Source of the DNA: Gemmatimonadota bacterium
Lineage (GTDB): Bacteria; Gemmatimonadota; Gemmatimonadetes; Gemmatimonadales; GWC2-71-9
DNA: 64,000 nucleotides
Direction of reading: 5' to 3'
Assembly: GCA_016720805.1 (NCBI GenBank)
Contig: JADKJZ010000009.1
Span: forward strand, 1 to 64,000
The notes under the pieces were generated by a model. The model had not been told where the DNA came from and searched no databases. It worked only from the letters and a program-made list of their open reading frames with translations. Below, one piece after another: positions 1-8,355 of this stretch (within the stretch, counting starts at the first letter, position 1; every line of letters begins with the position of its first letter). The translations under genes were made by a program, and so were the position numbers.

Positions 1-211
1 TTCTTGGCGAGACTCTTGTCTGCCCCAGCCTCGTTGCAATACAGGAGGACGCGCGACCATTTGGTGAAGTTGTCCCTTGCCTCGCGCTTGATGTATGCCA
101 CGGCCTCCGCTGAATCTCTGGCGGACAGACCTTGGACTTGAGCGCTGACCAGGTGCACCGTAGCGGAGCAAGCCAGGACGAAACAAGGGATCGCGCCCTG
201 CGGAAAGCCAT
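1..211 (-). CDS. Partial secreted protein, function unknown (probable indel)
   Basis: I do not recognise this protein. On the minus strand an ATG at 211 is preceded by a good ribosome binding site (GGGAGG, about 6 nt upstream). If one base near 185-195 is corrected, the reading becomes a signal peptide with a hydrophobic core ending around VSAQ, followed by a soluble segment containing SARDSAEAVAYIKREARD and a Cys. Without the correction the ATG frame and the long open frame do not join. The gene runs off the left edge, so length and function are unknown. It lies beside a heavily frameshifted gene, so the indel may be part of the same local problem. Confidence 0.4.
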   Translation of the reverse strand, partial: MAFRRARSLVSSWLAPLRCTWSALKSKVCPPEIQRRPWHTSSARQGTTSPNGRASSCIATRLGQTRVSPR

Positions 212-409
212 CAAATCCTCCCTAGTGAGCAAACGCAGCTGACCATCAACCATCGAGAGATCCTGTGGTGGCGCCTACGAAGCGCGCTCGTGCACCATTT
301 AGCCCATCGGCGCGGACCGAGGCGTCAGGCCCACCGCAGCAATTGCTTGCTAGGCGGTTCCCCCAGCAGAGGGCTTCCTGCTCGTGCCATGCCCTCCAGC
401 GAAGCCTCC

Positions 410-1351
410 TCAGCCGCTTCTTCTACGCTGGGTCTGCTGGGCCACGCCGAATGGCACGTGAGCGCATGGTACAAGGTGACTTGCTCTTCCACATGCCGGA
501 GCTGATCGTCGAAAAAGATGTGCGGGCGAAAGATTCCGGAGGATGCGAGCCTTCTCGATACCTCCGAGAAAGAACACTTCGTCGACCTCGATCCCCCAGG
601 CACGTAGGGTAGTAACGACGCGCTCATGGGCAGGTGCGTTTCGTGCCGTCATAATTGCGACGCGCACTCGCGGTTGATAGAGAGGGTTCTTGACCACGCG
701 CTGTCGTTCCTTGGCTTGCAGACTCGCAAGTTCACGGAACAACTTGCCGAGTGGCCCTACCGGCATCGGCACCGAGGCCGCCTTGGCTTCAGAGTCCAGA
801 AATGCCTTCAAACCATCACCGGTTAAACACGGTCTCAGCCGAGTCATCAGCCAGATCCCGTCGAAGTCGAAGGCAAATCTAAGCTCCGGATCCGACAGGT
901 CGTCAACCAAGTCAGTTGAAACACTTGGCCGGCCGGCGCTCCTCATAACAGCGCTCCGCACATCGACGTTGTTGGCTGACAAGAATAGCGACGCGTTAAA
1001 CGCATCGAGATACGAAACGGCGGCCTACCATTCGTGAATGCCGCACGTGTGATCGCAAGCCCATGGTGCTGAATGGACTTAAAGACACGAAGTCCTGTAT
1101 CCGGATCATTGCGTGAAAGGAGCACCAACTTCGACCGGTTGATCGTCTTCAGTCTTCCCATTCAAGCTCAGGAACCGACGGATCAACGGAATGCGACCCC
1201 TGGGGAAGCGGATTTGACTCGTTGCCGCGCTGGTGCTTACGGTAGACTTTCAAGTCCCTGCTCTCGAAAAAGACACTTATCTGACTCCCCCAGATCGAAG
1301 AGAGCACTTGAGGCAACCGCGATACAAGCTTTTCTCGATCGGAAATGACAA
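410..1351 (-). pseudogene. 5'-nucleotidase (PF06189-like), about nine frameshifts
   Basis: Read across frames, this stretch encodes a near full-length protein of the cytosolic 5'-nucleotidase family PF06189 (nucleoside monophosphate dephosphorylation, HAD fold). In order one sees IAVASSALFDL, LVLLSRNDPDTGLRVFKSI, YLDAFNASLFLSANNVDV, AFDFDG, LADDSAETVFN, MTARNAPAHERVVTTLRAWG, VDEVFFLGG, HIFFDDQLRHVE and LVPCAHVPFGVA, which is the family order. The frame changes near 1330, 1245, 1195, 1125, 1005, 880, 840, 545 and 490. A TTG at 1351 behind AGGAG is the likely start. Conserved residues are intact between the shifts and no large piece is missing, so this is either very recent decay or a poorly resolved assembly. 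Some shifts fit loss of one base from a homopolymer. Confidence 0.75.
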
Positions 1352-1707
1352 CCTTTCTCCTCGTCCGTCAGCCAAACGTCTTTCCAACCCCGCCCCCGTG
1401 CGACCCAATCCCTCACGAACGGTACCCCCGGCAGGCTAGGACCGGTAGCTGGTGGCGGTTTCCTCCCCAGTTCGCTCAGTGCGCCAGAGTGTATCCGCCA
1501 AACCCGAAGCGGCGCCTCCTCCCTGCCCCGCCACGCCGGTTCAGACGCTGAACACCAGCAAATTCGGACGCATCGGCTGCAGTGGCTCCTGTTTGGTGTG
1601 GGCGAGGAGAGGCCATCGCCGATCGGCCCCCGACCACGCAAAAAGGCGCAAAGATCACCCTCGATCCCCGCGCCCCGCCGCTACCCCACCCCGCACGCAC
1701 TCACCCC
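1352..1707. other. 356-bp gap with no gene recognised
   Basis: This gap lies between the rdgB stop codon and the start of the broken 5'-nucleotidase gene. Open frames here have no recognisable motif and look like chance frames in GC-rich DNA. A short T-rich stretch on the minus strand near 1645 could help end the rdgB operon, but I see no convincing stem in front of it. I assign no function. Confidence 0.5.
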
Positions 1708-2382
1708 CTAATGCGGCTCCCTCACCGCCCTGACCCGCCGCGGATGCACCCGCTCGATCAGCTCGTGCACCGCCCTGCCCCGGTGCGAGATCTTCCCCTT
1801 CGCCTCCCGCGTCGCCTGGCCAAAGCTCATCCCCAGGTCATCACTCCAGAAGAGCGGATCGTACCCGAACCCCCCATCGCCCTCGGGAGCACGCAGGATC
1901 CGCCCCTCGGTGACCCCGGCCACCACCAGCGACGCCCCCTCCGCCGGCTCGGCCCACGGCCACTCCGCACCCGCCGGCCGGTGCAGCACCAGGACACACC
2001 GATACCGCGCCGACCGCGCCGCGTCCGGCACATCCCTGAGCGCCGTCAGCAGCGCCGCGTTGTTCGCCGCCGTCACCAGATGATCAGGGCCATCCATCCC
2101 CGCAAAGCGCTTGGAGTAGACCCCCGGCCCACCCTCAAGCGCATCGACCTCCAGCCCGCTGTCATCGGCCAACGTCACCACCCCGCTCCGCGCCGCAAAC
2201 CACTCGGCCTTGAGCGCCGCGTTCTCCGCAAAGGTGTGCGCCACCTCCAGCACGTCCTCGTCCGGATGCTCCGCCAACCCGCACTGATCCGGTGACCTGA
2301 CATCCACCCCCAACGGCCCCAGCAGCCCCCGGAACTCGGCCACCTTCCCCACGTTCCGAGAGGCCACCAGGAGGACCGTCAC
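1708..2382 (-). CDS. rdgB: XTP/dITP diphosphatase (RdgB/HAM1 family)
   Basis: This enzyme hydrolyses non-canonical purine triphosphates (XTP, dITP, ITP) to monophosphates and so keeps deaminated bases out of DNA and RNA. The 224-residue length fits the family. The N-terminal SRNVGKVAEF corresponds to the family's nucleotide-binding start. ADDSGLEVDAL near residue 70 and GFGYDPLF near residue 170 follow, with KGKISHRGRA near the C-terminus supplying the base-specific loop. The GTG start overlaps the rph stop (GTGA), so translation is probably coupled. The rph-rdgB pairing is common in bacteria. It is the last gene of the operon that begins near 7609. Confidence 0.95.
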   Translation of the reverse strand: MTVLLVASRNVGKVAEFRGLLGPLGVDVRSPDQCGLAEHPDEDVLEVAHTFAENAALKAEWFAARSGVVTLADDSGLEVDALEGGPGVYSKRFAGMDGPDHLVTAANNAALLTALRDVPDAARSARYRCVLVLHRPAGAEWPWAEPAEGASLVVAGVTEGRILRAPEGDGGFGYDPLFWSDDLGMSFGQATREAKGKISHRGRAVHELIERVHPRRVRAVREPH

Positions 2383-3089
2383 AGGCCGAGCGCCGTCCGC
2401 TGCAGCGCGAAGAGCTCGTTCATGCCGCCCTGCGCCAGGTCCAGCAACCGGTCCAGCGCCGCCCGATCAAAGGTCCCGTGCTCGCCCGTCCCCTGCACCT
2501 CGACAAAGTCATGCGGCGCCAGCATCACCACATTGGCATCCACCTCGGCGTCACGATCTTCCAGGTACGCCAGGTCGAGCCGCTGCTCGCCATCGACCGT
2601 GCCGACCGACACCGCCGCCACCAACCGCCCGAACGGCGACGGCTGACCCGTCTTCTCCGACAGCCAGGTGCAGGCATCGTGCAGCGCCACGCACGCGCCG
2701 GTGATCGAGGCGCAACGCGTGCCACCATCGGCGGTGAGGACGTCGCAGTCGACCTTGATGGTGTACTCGCCAAAGGCGAAGGTGCCCATCGCCGCGCGCA
2801 GCGACCGGCCAATCAAGCGCTGGATTTCATGCGTCCGCCCACCGGGGCCGTTCCGCTCGCGCGAGGTCCGCTCCGCCGTGGCGCGCGGCAACATGGAATA
2901 CTCGGCCGTGACCCACCCCTGCCCGCTCCCCTTCTTGAACGGCGGGACACCCGTCTCGACGGAGGCGGTGCAATGCACCAGCGTCCCCCCCATCCGCACC
3001 AGGCAGGAGCCCTCGGCGTACGGGTTGGCGCGGCGCTCAAGAACGGTGGGACGAAGCTGGTTGGGCTGACGACCATCAGGGCGTGACAC
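2379..3089 (-). CDS. rph: Ribonuclease PH
   Basis: RNase PH is a phosphate-dependent 3'-5' exoribonuclease that trims tRNA 3' ends. The 236-residue protein begins SRPDGRQPNQLRP, the family's conserved opening. It continues with GSGQGWVTAEYSMLP and TSRERNGPGGRTHEIQRLIG, and has the phosphate-binding DGGTRCASITGA segment near residue 125. I chose the GTG at 3089 because the family motif follows at once and GGAG lies 7 nt upstream. A TTG at 3104 is also possible but would overlap the upstream gene further. The start overlaps the 3' end of rfaE2 by 14 nt and the stop overlaps rdgB by 4 nt. Confidence 0.95.
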   Translation of the reverse strand: MSRPDGRQPNQLRPTVLERRANPYAEGSCLVRMGGTLVHCTASVETGVPPFKKGSGQGWVTAEYSMLPRATAERTSRERNGPGGRTHEIQRLIGRSLRAAMGTFAFGEYTIKVDCDVLTADGGTRCASITGACVALHDACTWLSEKTGQPSPFGRLVAAVSVGTVDGEQRLDLAYLEDRDAEVDANVVMLAPHDFVEVQGTGEHGTFDRAALDRLLDLAQGGMNELFALQRTALGL

Positions 3090-3564
3090 GAAGGCGCTCC
3101 ACAAGGCGGGTAGTCGAACGATCCGGCAACAACGGAATGATCACGACACGACCACCGCGCGCACGCACGGTGTCCGCACCAACAACGGTATCAGGATTGT
3201 AGTCGCCACCCTTCACCAGCACGTCGGGCTGCAGGGCGGCGATCAGCTGCGCGGGGGTGTCCTCGTCAAAGAGGACCACACAATCGACACAGGCGAGCGC
3301 GGCCAGCACGCGGGCGCGGTCGGCGGCGGAGACGATGGGCCGTTCACTCCCCTTGTCGAGCCGGCGCACTGAGGCATCGGTGTTCACGCCGACGATGAGC
3401 GCATCGCCCAACGCGCGCGCCGACTCGAGGACGTGAATGTGGCCGGCATGGAGGAGGTCGAAGACGCCGTTGGTGAAGACCACCTGCCCCGTGGTGCCCT
3501 GGCGCCAGCGTGCGGCGTCGCCCTGGGAGCGCAGCTTCGGGGCGGTGTCGACAGGCGAGGTCAG
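3076..3564 (-). CDS. rfaE2: D-glycero-beta-D-manno-heptose 1-phosphate adenylyltransferase (RfaE2/HldE C-domain)
   Basis: This enzyme activates heptose-1-phosphate with ATP to ADP-heptose for LPS inner core. The nucleotidyltransferase signature FTNGVFDLLHAGH holds the HxGH motif at about residues 39-42. DVLVKGGDY and a C-terminal DRSTTRLVERL, close to the family's STT[R/S] motif, follow. It is a stand-alone C-domain; the HldE kinase domain is absent. No ATG or GTG occurs between the upstream gene and the conserved core except a GTG inside the core strand. The best start is a CTG at 3564 that overlaps the upstream stop as CTGA, giving 162 residues, normal for RfaE2. The start assignment is uncertain; the function is not. 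Confidence 0.88.
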   Translation of the reverse strand: MTSPVDTAPKLRSQGDAARWRQGTTGQVVFTNGVFDLLHAGHIHVLESARALGDALIVGVNTDASVRRLDKGSERPIVSAADRARVLAALACVDCVVLFDEDTPAQLIAALQPDVLVKGGDYNPDTVVGADTVRARGGRVVIIPLLPDRSTTRLVERLRVTP

Positions 3565-3926
3565 GGTTCGCCCCCGACGATCTTCGGCGCGAACTTGTAG
3601 ACCTTCTCGCCATACAGCGGCAGCGTCACGCGCTCGGTGTACTTGACCGAGATGACCACGCCGCCCGGCGGATCGAGGCGCGTCACGGTGATCTTCCGTG
3701 CCTCGGGCGGGAGGCCCAGGGTGTCGGCCACGGCACGGAGGCGGGTGAGGATCTGCGCATCGGTGAGCGTCGTGCTGAAGCGCGCCGCGGAGGTCATCTC
3801 GTCGCGGAACTGCTCGTAGCGGAACCACGGCCTGCCGAGGGTGATGCCGACGTAGACCGCCGTGCCGATCACCAGCAGCGTGACCAGACACCCCAGGCTG
3901 CTGCCACCCCGACGTCCGGCTACCAC
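3561..3926 (-). CDS. Small single-pass membrane protein, DUF4845-like
   Basis: The 121-residue protein has a short Gly/Arg-rich N-terminus, one strong transmembrane helix at about residues 10-30 (LGCLVTLLVIGTAVYVGITL) and a polar C-terminal domain of about 90 residues. The C-terminal part contains RFEQ-like and DPPGGVVISVKYTERVTLP segments. Size and layout resemble the DUF4845 family of small membrane-anchored proteins, which has no firm function. The GTG start at 3926 overlaps the lptE stop by 7 nt, and a longer in-frame extension is ruled out by lptE itself. Its place between lptE and rfaE2 suggests an envelope role, but that is inference from neighbours only. Confidence 0.7.
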   Translation of the reverse strand: MVAGRRGGSSLGCLVTLLVIGTAVYVGITLGRPWFRYEQFRDEMTSAARFSTTLTDAQILTRLRAVADTLGLPPEARKITVTRLDPPGGVVISVKYTERVTLPLYGEKVYKFAPKIVGGEP

Positions 3927-4423
3927 CGGGACTGCGCCTTGTCGACGATCGCGTTCACCAGGAACTCCAGCGCCTTCTTGCGGCCGTCGGCCTCGCGGCC
4001 CGGTTCGTAGTCGCCCCGCGCGCTGAGGCTGCGTTCCTGGAAGATCATGCGCCCGTCCTTGTTGGCGACCATTTCGATCGCGATGGTGACGGAGAGCTGC
4101 CGCCGAGTGACCTGGACACTGCCGCCGGTGCCACTGCCTGCGAAGGAGGTGGGCTCGTCCGGCTCGTAACTGATGATGCGGCCGCGGACCACGAGGTCGG
4201 CCTTCGCCTCGGTGGCCGCGCGGAGTCCGAGGCGCCGTTCGACGGCCTCGCGCACCGCGAGGTTCACCTGCTGACCCAGCGTCGCGTCCGACGTTTCGTT
4301 GTCGAAGGGGAGGACGGCGACGGTCTTGATATCGGCCGGCAGGCCGCCGCCGGCGAAGCCGAAGGCGCAACCGGTGCCGAGGAGGAGCAGCCCGAGGAGG
4401 CTAGAGCGAATCGCGCGGTGCAT
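3920..4423 (-). CDS. lptE: LptE-like LPS-assembly lipoprotein
   Basis: LptE plugs the LptD barrel that inserts LPS into the outer membrane. The 167-residue protein has a lipoprotein signal with LLLLGTGC (lipidated Cys at about 19). It is followed by the family-typical KTVAVLPFDNETSDATLGQQVNLAVREAVERR. A C-terminal region contains ARGDYEPGREADGRKKALEFL. The beginning overlaps the end of the upstream lipoprotein gene by 23 nt. LptD is not in this window. A general LptE-fold lipoprotein with another partner cannot be excluded, but nearby rfaE2 and lpxH support an LPS role. Confidence 0.8.
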   Translation of the reverse strand: MHRAIRSSLLGLLLLGTGCAFGFAGGGLPADIKTVAVLPFDNETSDATLGQQVNLAVREAVERRLGLRAATEAKADLVVRGRIISYEPDEPTSFAGSGTGGSVQVTRRQLSVTIAIEMVANKDGRMIFQERSLSARGDYEPGREADGRKKALEFLVNAIVDKAQSRW

Positions 4424-5090
4424 CCCACATCTCCGCCGAAAACGACCCCGGCTTCGTCACCCGCGTGAAGGTCAGATCGAGTCGCGCTGGCCCACTGGGG
4501 ACGTCCAGTCGCGACTTGAGGAGCACGCCATCCGGGCCAAAGGTGGTGGTCACGATCCCGATCCGCTTCCCCGCCTGCCGCACCTCGGCCATCAACCGCA
4601 GGCCGTCGCGACTGCGCAGATAGTCCACAGTATCGGCGCCACTGATGTAGCGCCAAGCGGTGACCTTCTCGTCCTGCCGGCCACGGAGCTCGACCGCACC
4701 GGCAGGAGGACGCGCCCTGCCGAGCATGGCCCAGAGGAGCGGGTAGCTCGGTACCAGCTTGTCGACCTGATCCTTGGGCTGGACCCACTGCGCCGAGTCG
4801 CCGATGACGACCGCCGCGCCGCGGCCAGCGCCGAGGGGGCCGCGGAAGTCGAAGCGGAGGGAATCGGCGCCGGCCACCGAGGCGCTCCCCTGCCCCTTGG
4901 CGGCGGCGGAGCGCTTGTCGGTGAAGACGAAGCGGAAGCGGATCTCCTGGTTGCCCCCGGGCTGCGTCTCGGCGGCCCAGCGGCGCGCCTCCGCGTCCGA
5001 GAGGGCAGCAAGACCGGACGGCGCGATGGCGCCGGGGGTACCACCACAGGCGGCCAGCAGGAGCAGCGGGAGGAGGCGGAGTCGTTGCAT
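4401..5090 (-). CDS. Predicted lipoprotein with LolA/DUF4292-like fold
   Basis: The ATG at 5090 gives a lipoprotein signal MQRLRLLPLLLLAAC with lipidated Cys near residue 15. An in-frame start further upstream lacks support and would bury this signal. The 229-residue protein is rich in alternating beta-strand pattern, for example EIRFRFVFTDKRS, SLRFDFRGPLGAGRGAAVVIGD, KRIGIVTTTFGPDGVLLKSR and ARLDLTFTRV. This resembles the half-barrel of LolA, LolB or DUF4292 proteins that carry lipids or lipoproteins. I infer a periplasmic or outer-membrane role, consistent with lptE downstream. Exact function is unknown. Confidence 0.7.
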   Translation of the reverse strand: MQRLRLLPLLLLAACGGTPGAIAPSGLAALSDAEARRWAAETQPGGNQEIRFRFVFTDKRSAAAKGQGSASVAGADSLRFDFRGPLGAGRGAAVVIGDSAQWVQPKDQVDKLVPSYPLLWAMLGRARPPAGAVELRGRQDEKVTAWRYISGADTVDYLRSRDGLRLMAEVRQAGKRIGIVTTTFGPDGVLLKSRLDVPSGPARLDLTFTRVTKPGSFSAEMWDAPRDSL

Positions 5091-5133
5091 TGCCCCCAAG
5101 TTCGCCCCGGAGCGGGAGGGACTCAACCCTCCC

Positions 5134-7163
5134 TCATCGGTGGATGCTGCGGATCACGTCGCCCTGGGTGACCCGGAGGAGGGCGGCGTAGCTCCCCGCC
5201 ACCCGGCCGAAGATGGTGTAGCGCCCGTCCAGGTGCGGCTGCGGCGAGACATTGATGAACCACTGGCTCCCCCCGGTCTCGGGACCGGAGAGGGCCATCC
5301 CCGCCATCGGGACGTCGTAGCGGCGGCGGTTGAACTCGTCGCGAATGGCCCAACCCGGCCCCCCGCTCCCGGTGCCGCTCCGATCGCCGTCCTGGATGAC
5401 GAAGTTCGGGACGACCCGATGCCACCGGTTGCCGTCGAACCAGCGGCGGTCCACCAGGCGGAGGAAGTTGGCGACCGTGAGCGGTGCCTCGCGCCCGAGC
5501 AGCTCGAGGTCGATGGTGCCGCGACCGTCGAGCTCCACCGTCACGTGCGGGTTCTCCTTGGCGAGCACCAGCGTGCGGACGATCACCCGGTAGTCCTCGA
5601 GGCCACGCCCGGTGACGACCGGCAGCGCCGGGCCCCAGCGTTCGGCAAGCGCCGGCCAGCTGCGCGCCGCGTCGCGCCGCAGCAGCATTTCGGCCGGCGG
5701 CGTGAAGAAGTCGCGGCGGCTCGGGTCACCGAGTTGCTGCAGGACATCGGGGACGCGGCGCGCGAGTCCCGACATGGCGGCAAGCACAGCCTGTTGCGCA
5801 TCGCGTTCGACGTCGGCGGCACCGAGCCGCCAGGCCGCCAGGAGGAGGTCGAGATCTTCGACGCGTGCGTTGGCGCCGAGGACGCCGGCAGCGGTGGCAC
5901 GCACCTCGGGCGCGGCACTCCGGAGACGCTCGCGGGCCGCGGCGACGACGGTGGAGTCGCTGCGCGGGCGCGCGCTGCGCCACGCACCCAGCGCCGCGGC
6001 CTGCACCCGCGCATCGGCATCCTGCAGGCCGGCCTGGAAGACGGCGTTGCCGGTGCTGCTGATGCTGCCCCATCCCTCGTAGGCGGCCATCCGCTCGCGG
6101 ACGTCCTGCGAGGCCTGCCAGACGGCGGCGCGCTTGGCGAAGCGGGCGGTGTCGGCGCGGGCGAGCGCCGAGAAGGCGACGCGACGCATCGCCCAGGTGG
6201 CGCCCTGCTTGTCGAAGAGGCCGTCGAGCGCGGCCATCGCCGCTTCGCCGCGCAACTCGCCGAGCGCGGTGGTGGCCTGCACGCGGACATTGAAGTCGGC
6301 ATCGGTGAGGAGGCGGAGGACGCCGGTCACTTCGGCGGAGTCGCGCCAGGAGCCGAGCGCCTGCAGCGCGCTGATCTTGACGCCGGGCGAGGCGTCCTGG
6401 AGGGCGCGGCGCAGTTCGCCGAGCACGGCAGCCGCGGGGAGCCCGGCGCTGTCGGCGTAGGCCTTCGTGTAGGAACGGACCGCGGCCTCGCGAACCAGCG
6501 CCATCTTGTCCCGCGCCGAGCGGAGCAGGCCGTTACCGGCCGTCGGGGCCTTGAGCCGCGCGATGGTGTAGCTGGCGCGCCAGCGGAGGTCGTCGTTCTG
6601 GTCGTTCAGGAACGGGAGCATCGCCGCGACGGGCGCCTGCGCGCCGAGCTTCCACGATTCGAGCAGCGCGACGGGCAGCAGGAGGTCGCGTCGGGCGGCC
6701 GAGACCGAGGTGCGGCCCCCGATGATCTCGGTGAGCATCGCGATGGCGGCGCTACCGCCGGAGCGGGCCAACGCGGCGGAGGCCTCACCGGCCGCGGCCG
6801 CATCGAGGGAGTCGGGTTGACGAATGCGGGCGATGATCGCCGCGGCGTTGTTGCTGTCGGCCAGCAGGCCGAGGGCAAAGAAGGCGTCGGCGATGACGTT
6901 CTGATCGCGATCGCCGAGCGCCTCGACGATGAGCGGCGCGCCACGCTTGTCGCCGATGCGGCCAACCGCCACCACCGCGGTGCGGCGCACCAGCGGGTCC
7001 GGATGGCCGATGGCGCGCGCCATCGCGGTGAGGTCGAGCTGCCGGCGATCCTCGGCCATCAACAACGGGGCGAGCGCCTCGACCAGCGCGGGGTCCTGGG
7101 CGGTGAGCGGCGCCGCGAGCAGCACGAGGCCGACGGCGGCGTGGAGGAAGGGGAGAGTCGCAT
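5134..7163 (-). CDS. HEAT-repeat/cyclophilin fusion peptidyl-prolyl isomerase (frameshift in signal peptide)
   Basis: About 670 residues. Roughly residues 20-450 are HEAT-like repeats (for example DPLVRRTAVVAVGRIGDKR and DADFNVRVQATTALGELRGE). The last 150 or so form a cyclophilin-type peptidyl-prolyl isomerase domain: DGRGTIDLELLGREAPLTVANF, RVVPNFVIQDGD and GGSQWFINVSPQPHLDG, ending in IFGRVAGS. The long open frame begins only at a GTG (7125) inside a hydrophobic stretch. An ATG at 7163, overlapping the upstream stop as TGATG, reads MRLSPFLHAAVGLVLLAAPLTAQ if one C is restored in the run at 7150-7153. That is a complete signal peptide. I therefore infer a periplasmic chaperone-like isomerase with a single-base deletion in the sequence. 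Confidence 0.85.
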
Positions 7164-7609
7164 CAGAGGCGCACCGGGTCAGGAATGGGTTGCAGCCGTT
7201 CGGCGATGCCCTCAGGGAGGCGGCCGAAGGCGAAGGTGTCGTCCATCACCAGCATGGCGGTGCTGCCGGTCGCCAGGAGCTCGCCGGTCTCGTCGTGTTC
7301 GACGGCGTAGCCGAAGGTGACGCGCCGGGAGGCCCGCTCGCGCACCCAGGTGCGCACCCGGATCGGGTCGTCATAGCGCGCCGCGCGGCGGTAGCGGATG
7401 GTGAGCTCACCGACCATCAGGCGGAAGCCGAGGGTCTCGAGGTCGCGGTACGAGAGCCCGGTCTGGCGGAGGTGCTCGGTGCGCGCGACGTCCCACCAGA
7501 CCAGATACCGGGCGTGATAGACCACGCCCATCTGGTCGGTCTCGGAGTAATCGACCCGGCGGCGGATGGTGGTGATTCCGGCGCCATCGGTTGCAACGGT
7601 CGGCTGCAT
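7163..7609 (-). CDS. Acyl-CoA thioesterase, hotdog fold (YbgC/4HBT family)
   Basis: The 148-residue protein is a single hotdog domain. DYSETDQMGVVYHARYLVWWDVAR near residue 20-45 is the 4-hydroxybenzoyl-CoA thioesterase signature with catalytic Asp (TDQ). It is followed by GELTIRYRRAARYDDPIRVRTWV and RRVTFGYAVEHDETGELLATGSTAM. The family hydrolyses acyl-CoA or acyl-ACP thioesters; YbgC-type members are linked to the Tol-Pal envelope system, but no tol genes are visible here. It heads the operon running down to rdgB. Only 17 nt separate its ATG from the divergent lpxH start, with AGGTGG just upstream. Confidence 0.88.
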   Translation of the reverse strand: MQPTVATDGAGITTIRRRVDYSETDQMGVVYHARYLVWWDVARTEHLRQTGLSYRDLETLGFRLMVGELTIRYRRAARYDDPIRVRTWVRERASRRVTFGYAVEHDETGELLATGSTAMLVMDDTFAFGRLPEGIAERLQPIPDPVRL

Positions 7610-7619
7610 CGTCCACCTT
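7591..7619 (+). promoter_or_regulatory. Candidate promoter of the LpxH gene, leaderless
   Basis: TTGCAA (7591-7596) and CACCTT (7614-7619) are separated by 17 bp, and the GTG start of the hydrolase follows 7 nt later, so the transcript would be leaderless or nearly so. The caution is that the CACCTT stretch is also the complement of the divergent thioesterase's ribosome binding site, and no transcript data are available. Confidence 0.35.
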
Positions 7620-7626
7620 TCGCGCC

Positions 7627-8355
7627 GTGACAGCGCACCGTGTGGTTGTGGTCGGGGATGCCCACCTTGGGGCGGCGCCCGTGGGAGACGAGGAGGCGAT
7701 GCTCGCCTTCCTCGACGCCGTCCCGTCGCTGGGTGACGCGTTGCTCGTCACCGGCGACCTCTTCGACTTCTGGTTCACCTGGCGCCGAGTGATCCCGCGG
7801 CAGGCGATCCGCACCACCGCCGCCCTGGTCCATCTGGCCCGACGCTTCCCGGTGATGATGGTCGGCGGCAATCACGACCGCTGGGGCAGCACCTTCTGGG
7901 ACCAGGAAGCGGGGCTCCGCTTTGACGCCCATCGGCTCGAATGCGATGTGGCCGGCCAGCGCGTCCTGATGGTCCACGGCGACGGGATGCATCAGGAGCA
8001 CTTCCGCGCCAACGTGCTCAACCGGCTGATCAATTCGCCGACCATCATCCGTGCCGTCGCGACGCTGCCGGCCTCGCTCACCTTCTGGGCCGCCGACCGG
8101 TTGCAGCACAACCCGGCCTATGCCGCCGCCCATCCGGAAATCAGCGATGCGGCGATGGGACGCCAGCGGGTGATCGCCGAGGGGTTCCTCACAGCGGACC
8201 CGGGACTCGGCGCCGTGGTGATGGGCCACACCCATCGTGCAGCCGCCGTGGAGATGATGCCGGGGCGCTGGTACCTGAATCCGGGCGCGTGGCTCGATGG
8301 ACACGCCTACGGCATCCTCGATGCCGACGGCGCCACGCTGCACCACTTCAGCTAG
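7627..8355 (+). CDS. lpxH: UDP-2,3-diacylglucosamine diphosphatase (LpxH-like metallophosphoesterase)
   Basis: A calcineurin-like metallophosphoesterase of 242 residues, the length of LpxH, which cleaves UDP-2,3-diacylglucosamine to lipid X in lipid A synthesis. The metal-binding blocks appear in order: GDAHLG near 10, GDLFDFWF near 43, GNHDRW near 83, HGDGMH near 117 and GHTHR near 200. I chose the GTG at 7627 because the first strand and metal motif follow directly. An upstream in-frame start at 7591 would overlap the divergent gene. The 3' end overlaps convergent murI by 8 nt. Substrate is inferred from family and from nearby LPS genes; another UDP-sugar hydrolase is possible. Confidence 0.82.
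   Translation: MTAHRVVVVGDAHLGAAPVGDEEAMLAFLDAVPSLGDALLVTGDLFDFWFTWRRVIPRQAIRTTAALVHLARRFPVMMVGGNHDRWGSTFWDQEAGLRFDAHRLECDVAGQRVLMVHGDGMHQEHFRANVLNRLINSPTIIRAVATLPASLTFWAADRLQHNPAYAAAHPEISDAAMGRQRVIAEGFLTADPGLGAVVMGHTHRAAAVEMMPGRWYLNPGAWLDGHAYGILDADGATLHHFS

Noticed and set aside
4774..7320. A very long open frame on the plus strand across 4774-7320
   Set aside because: It is antisense to the HEAT/cyclophilin gene and has no domain motif; long opposite-strand frames are expected in GC-rich coding DNA.
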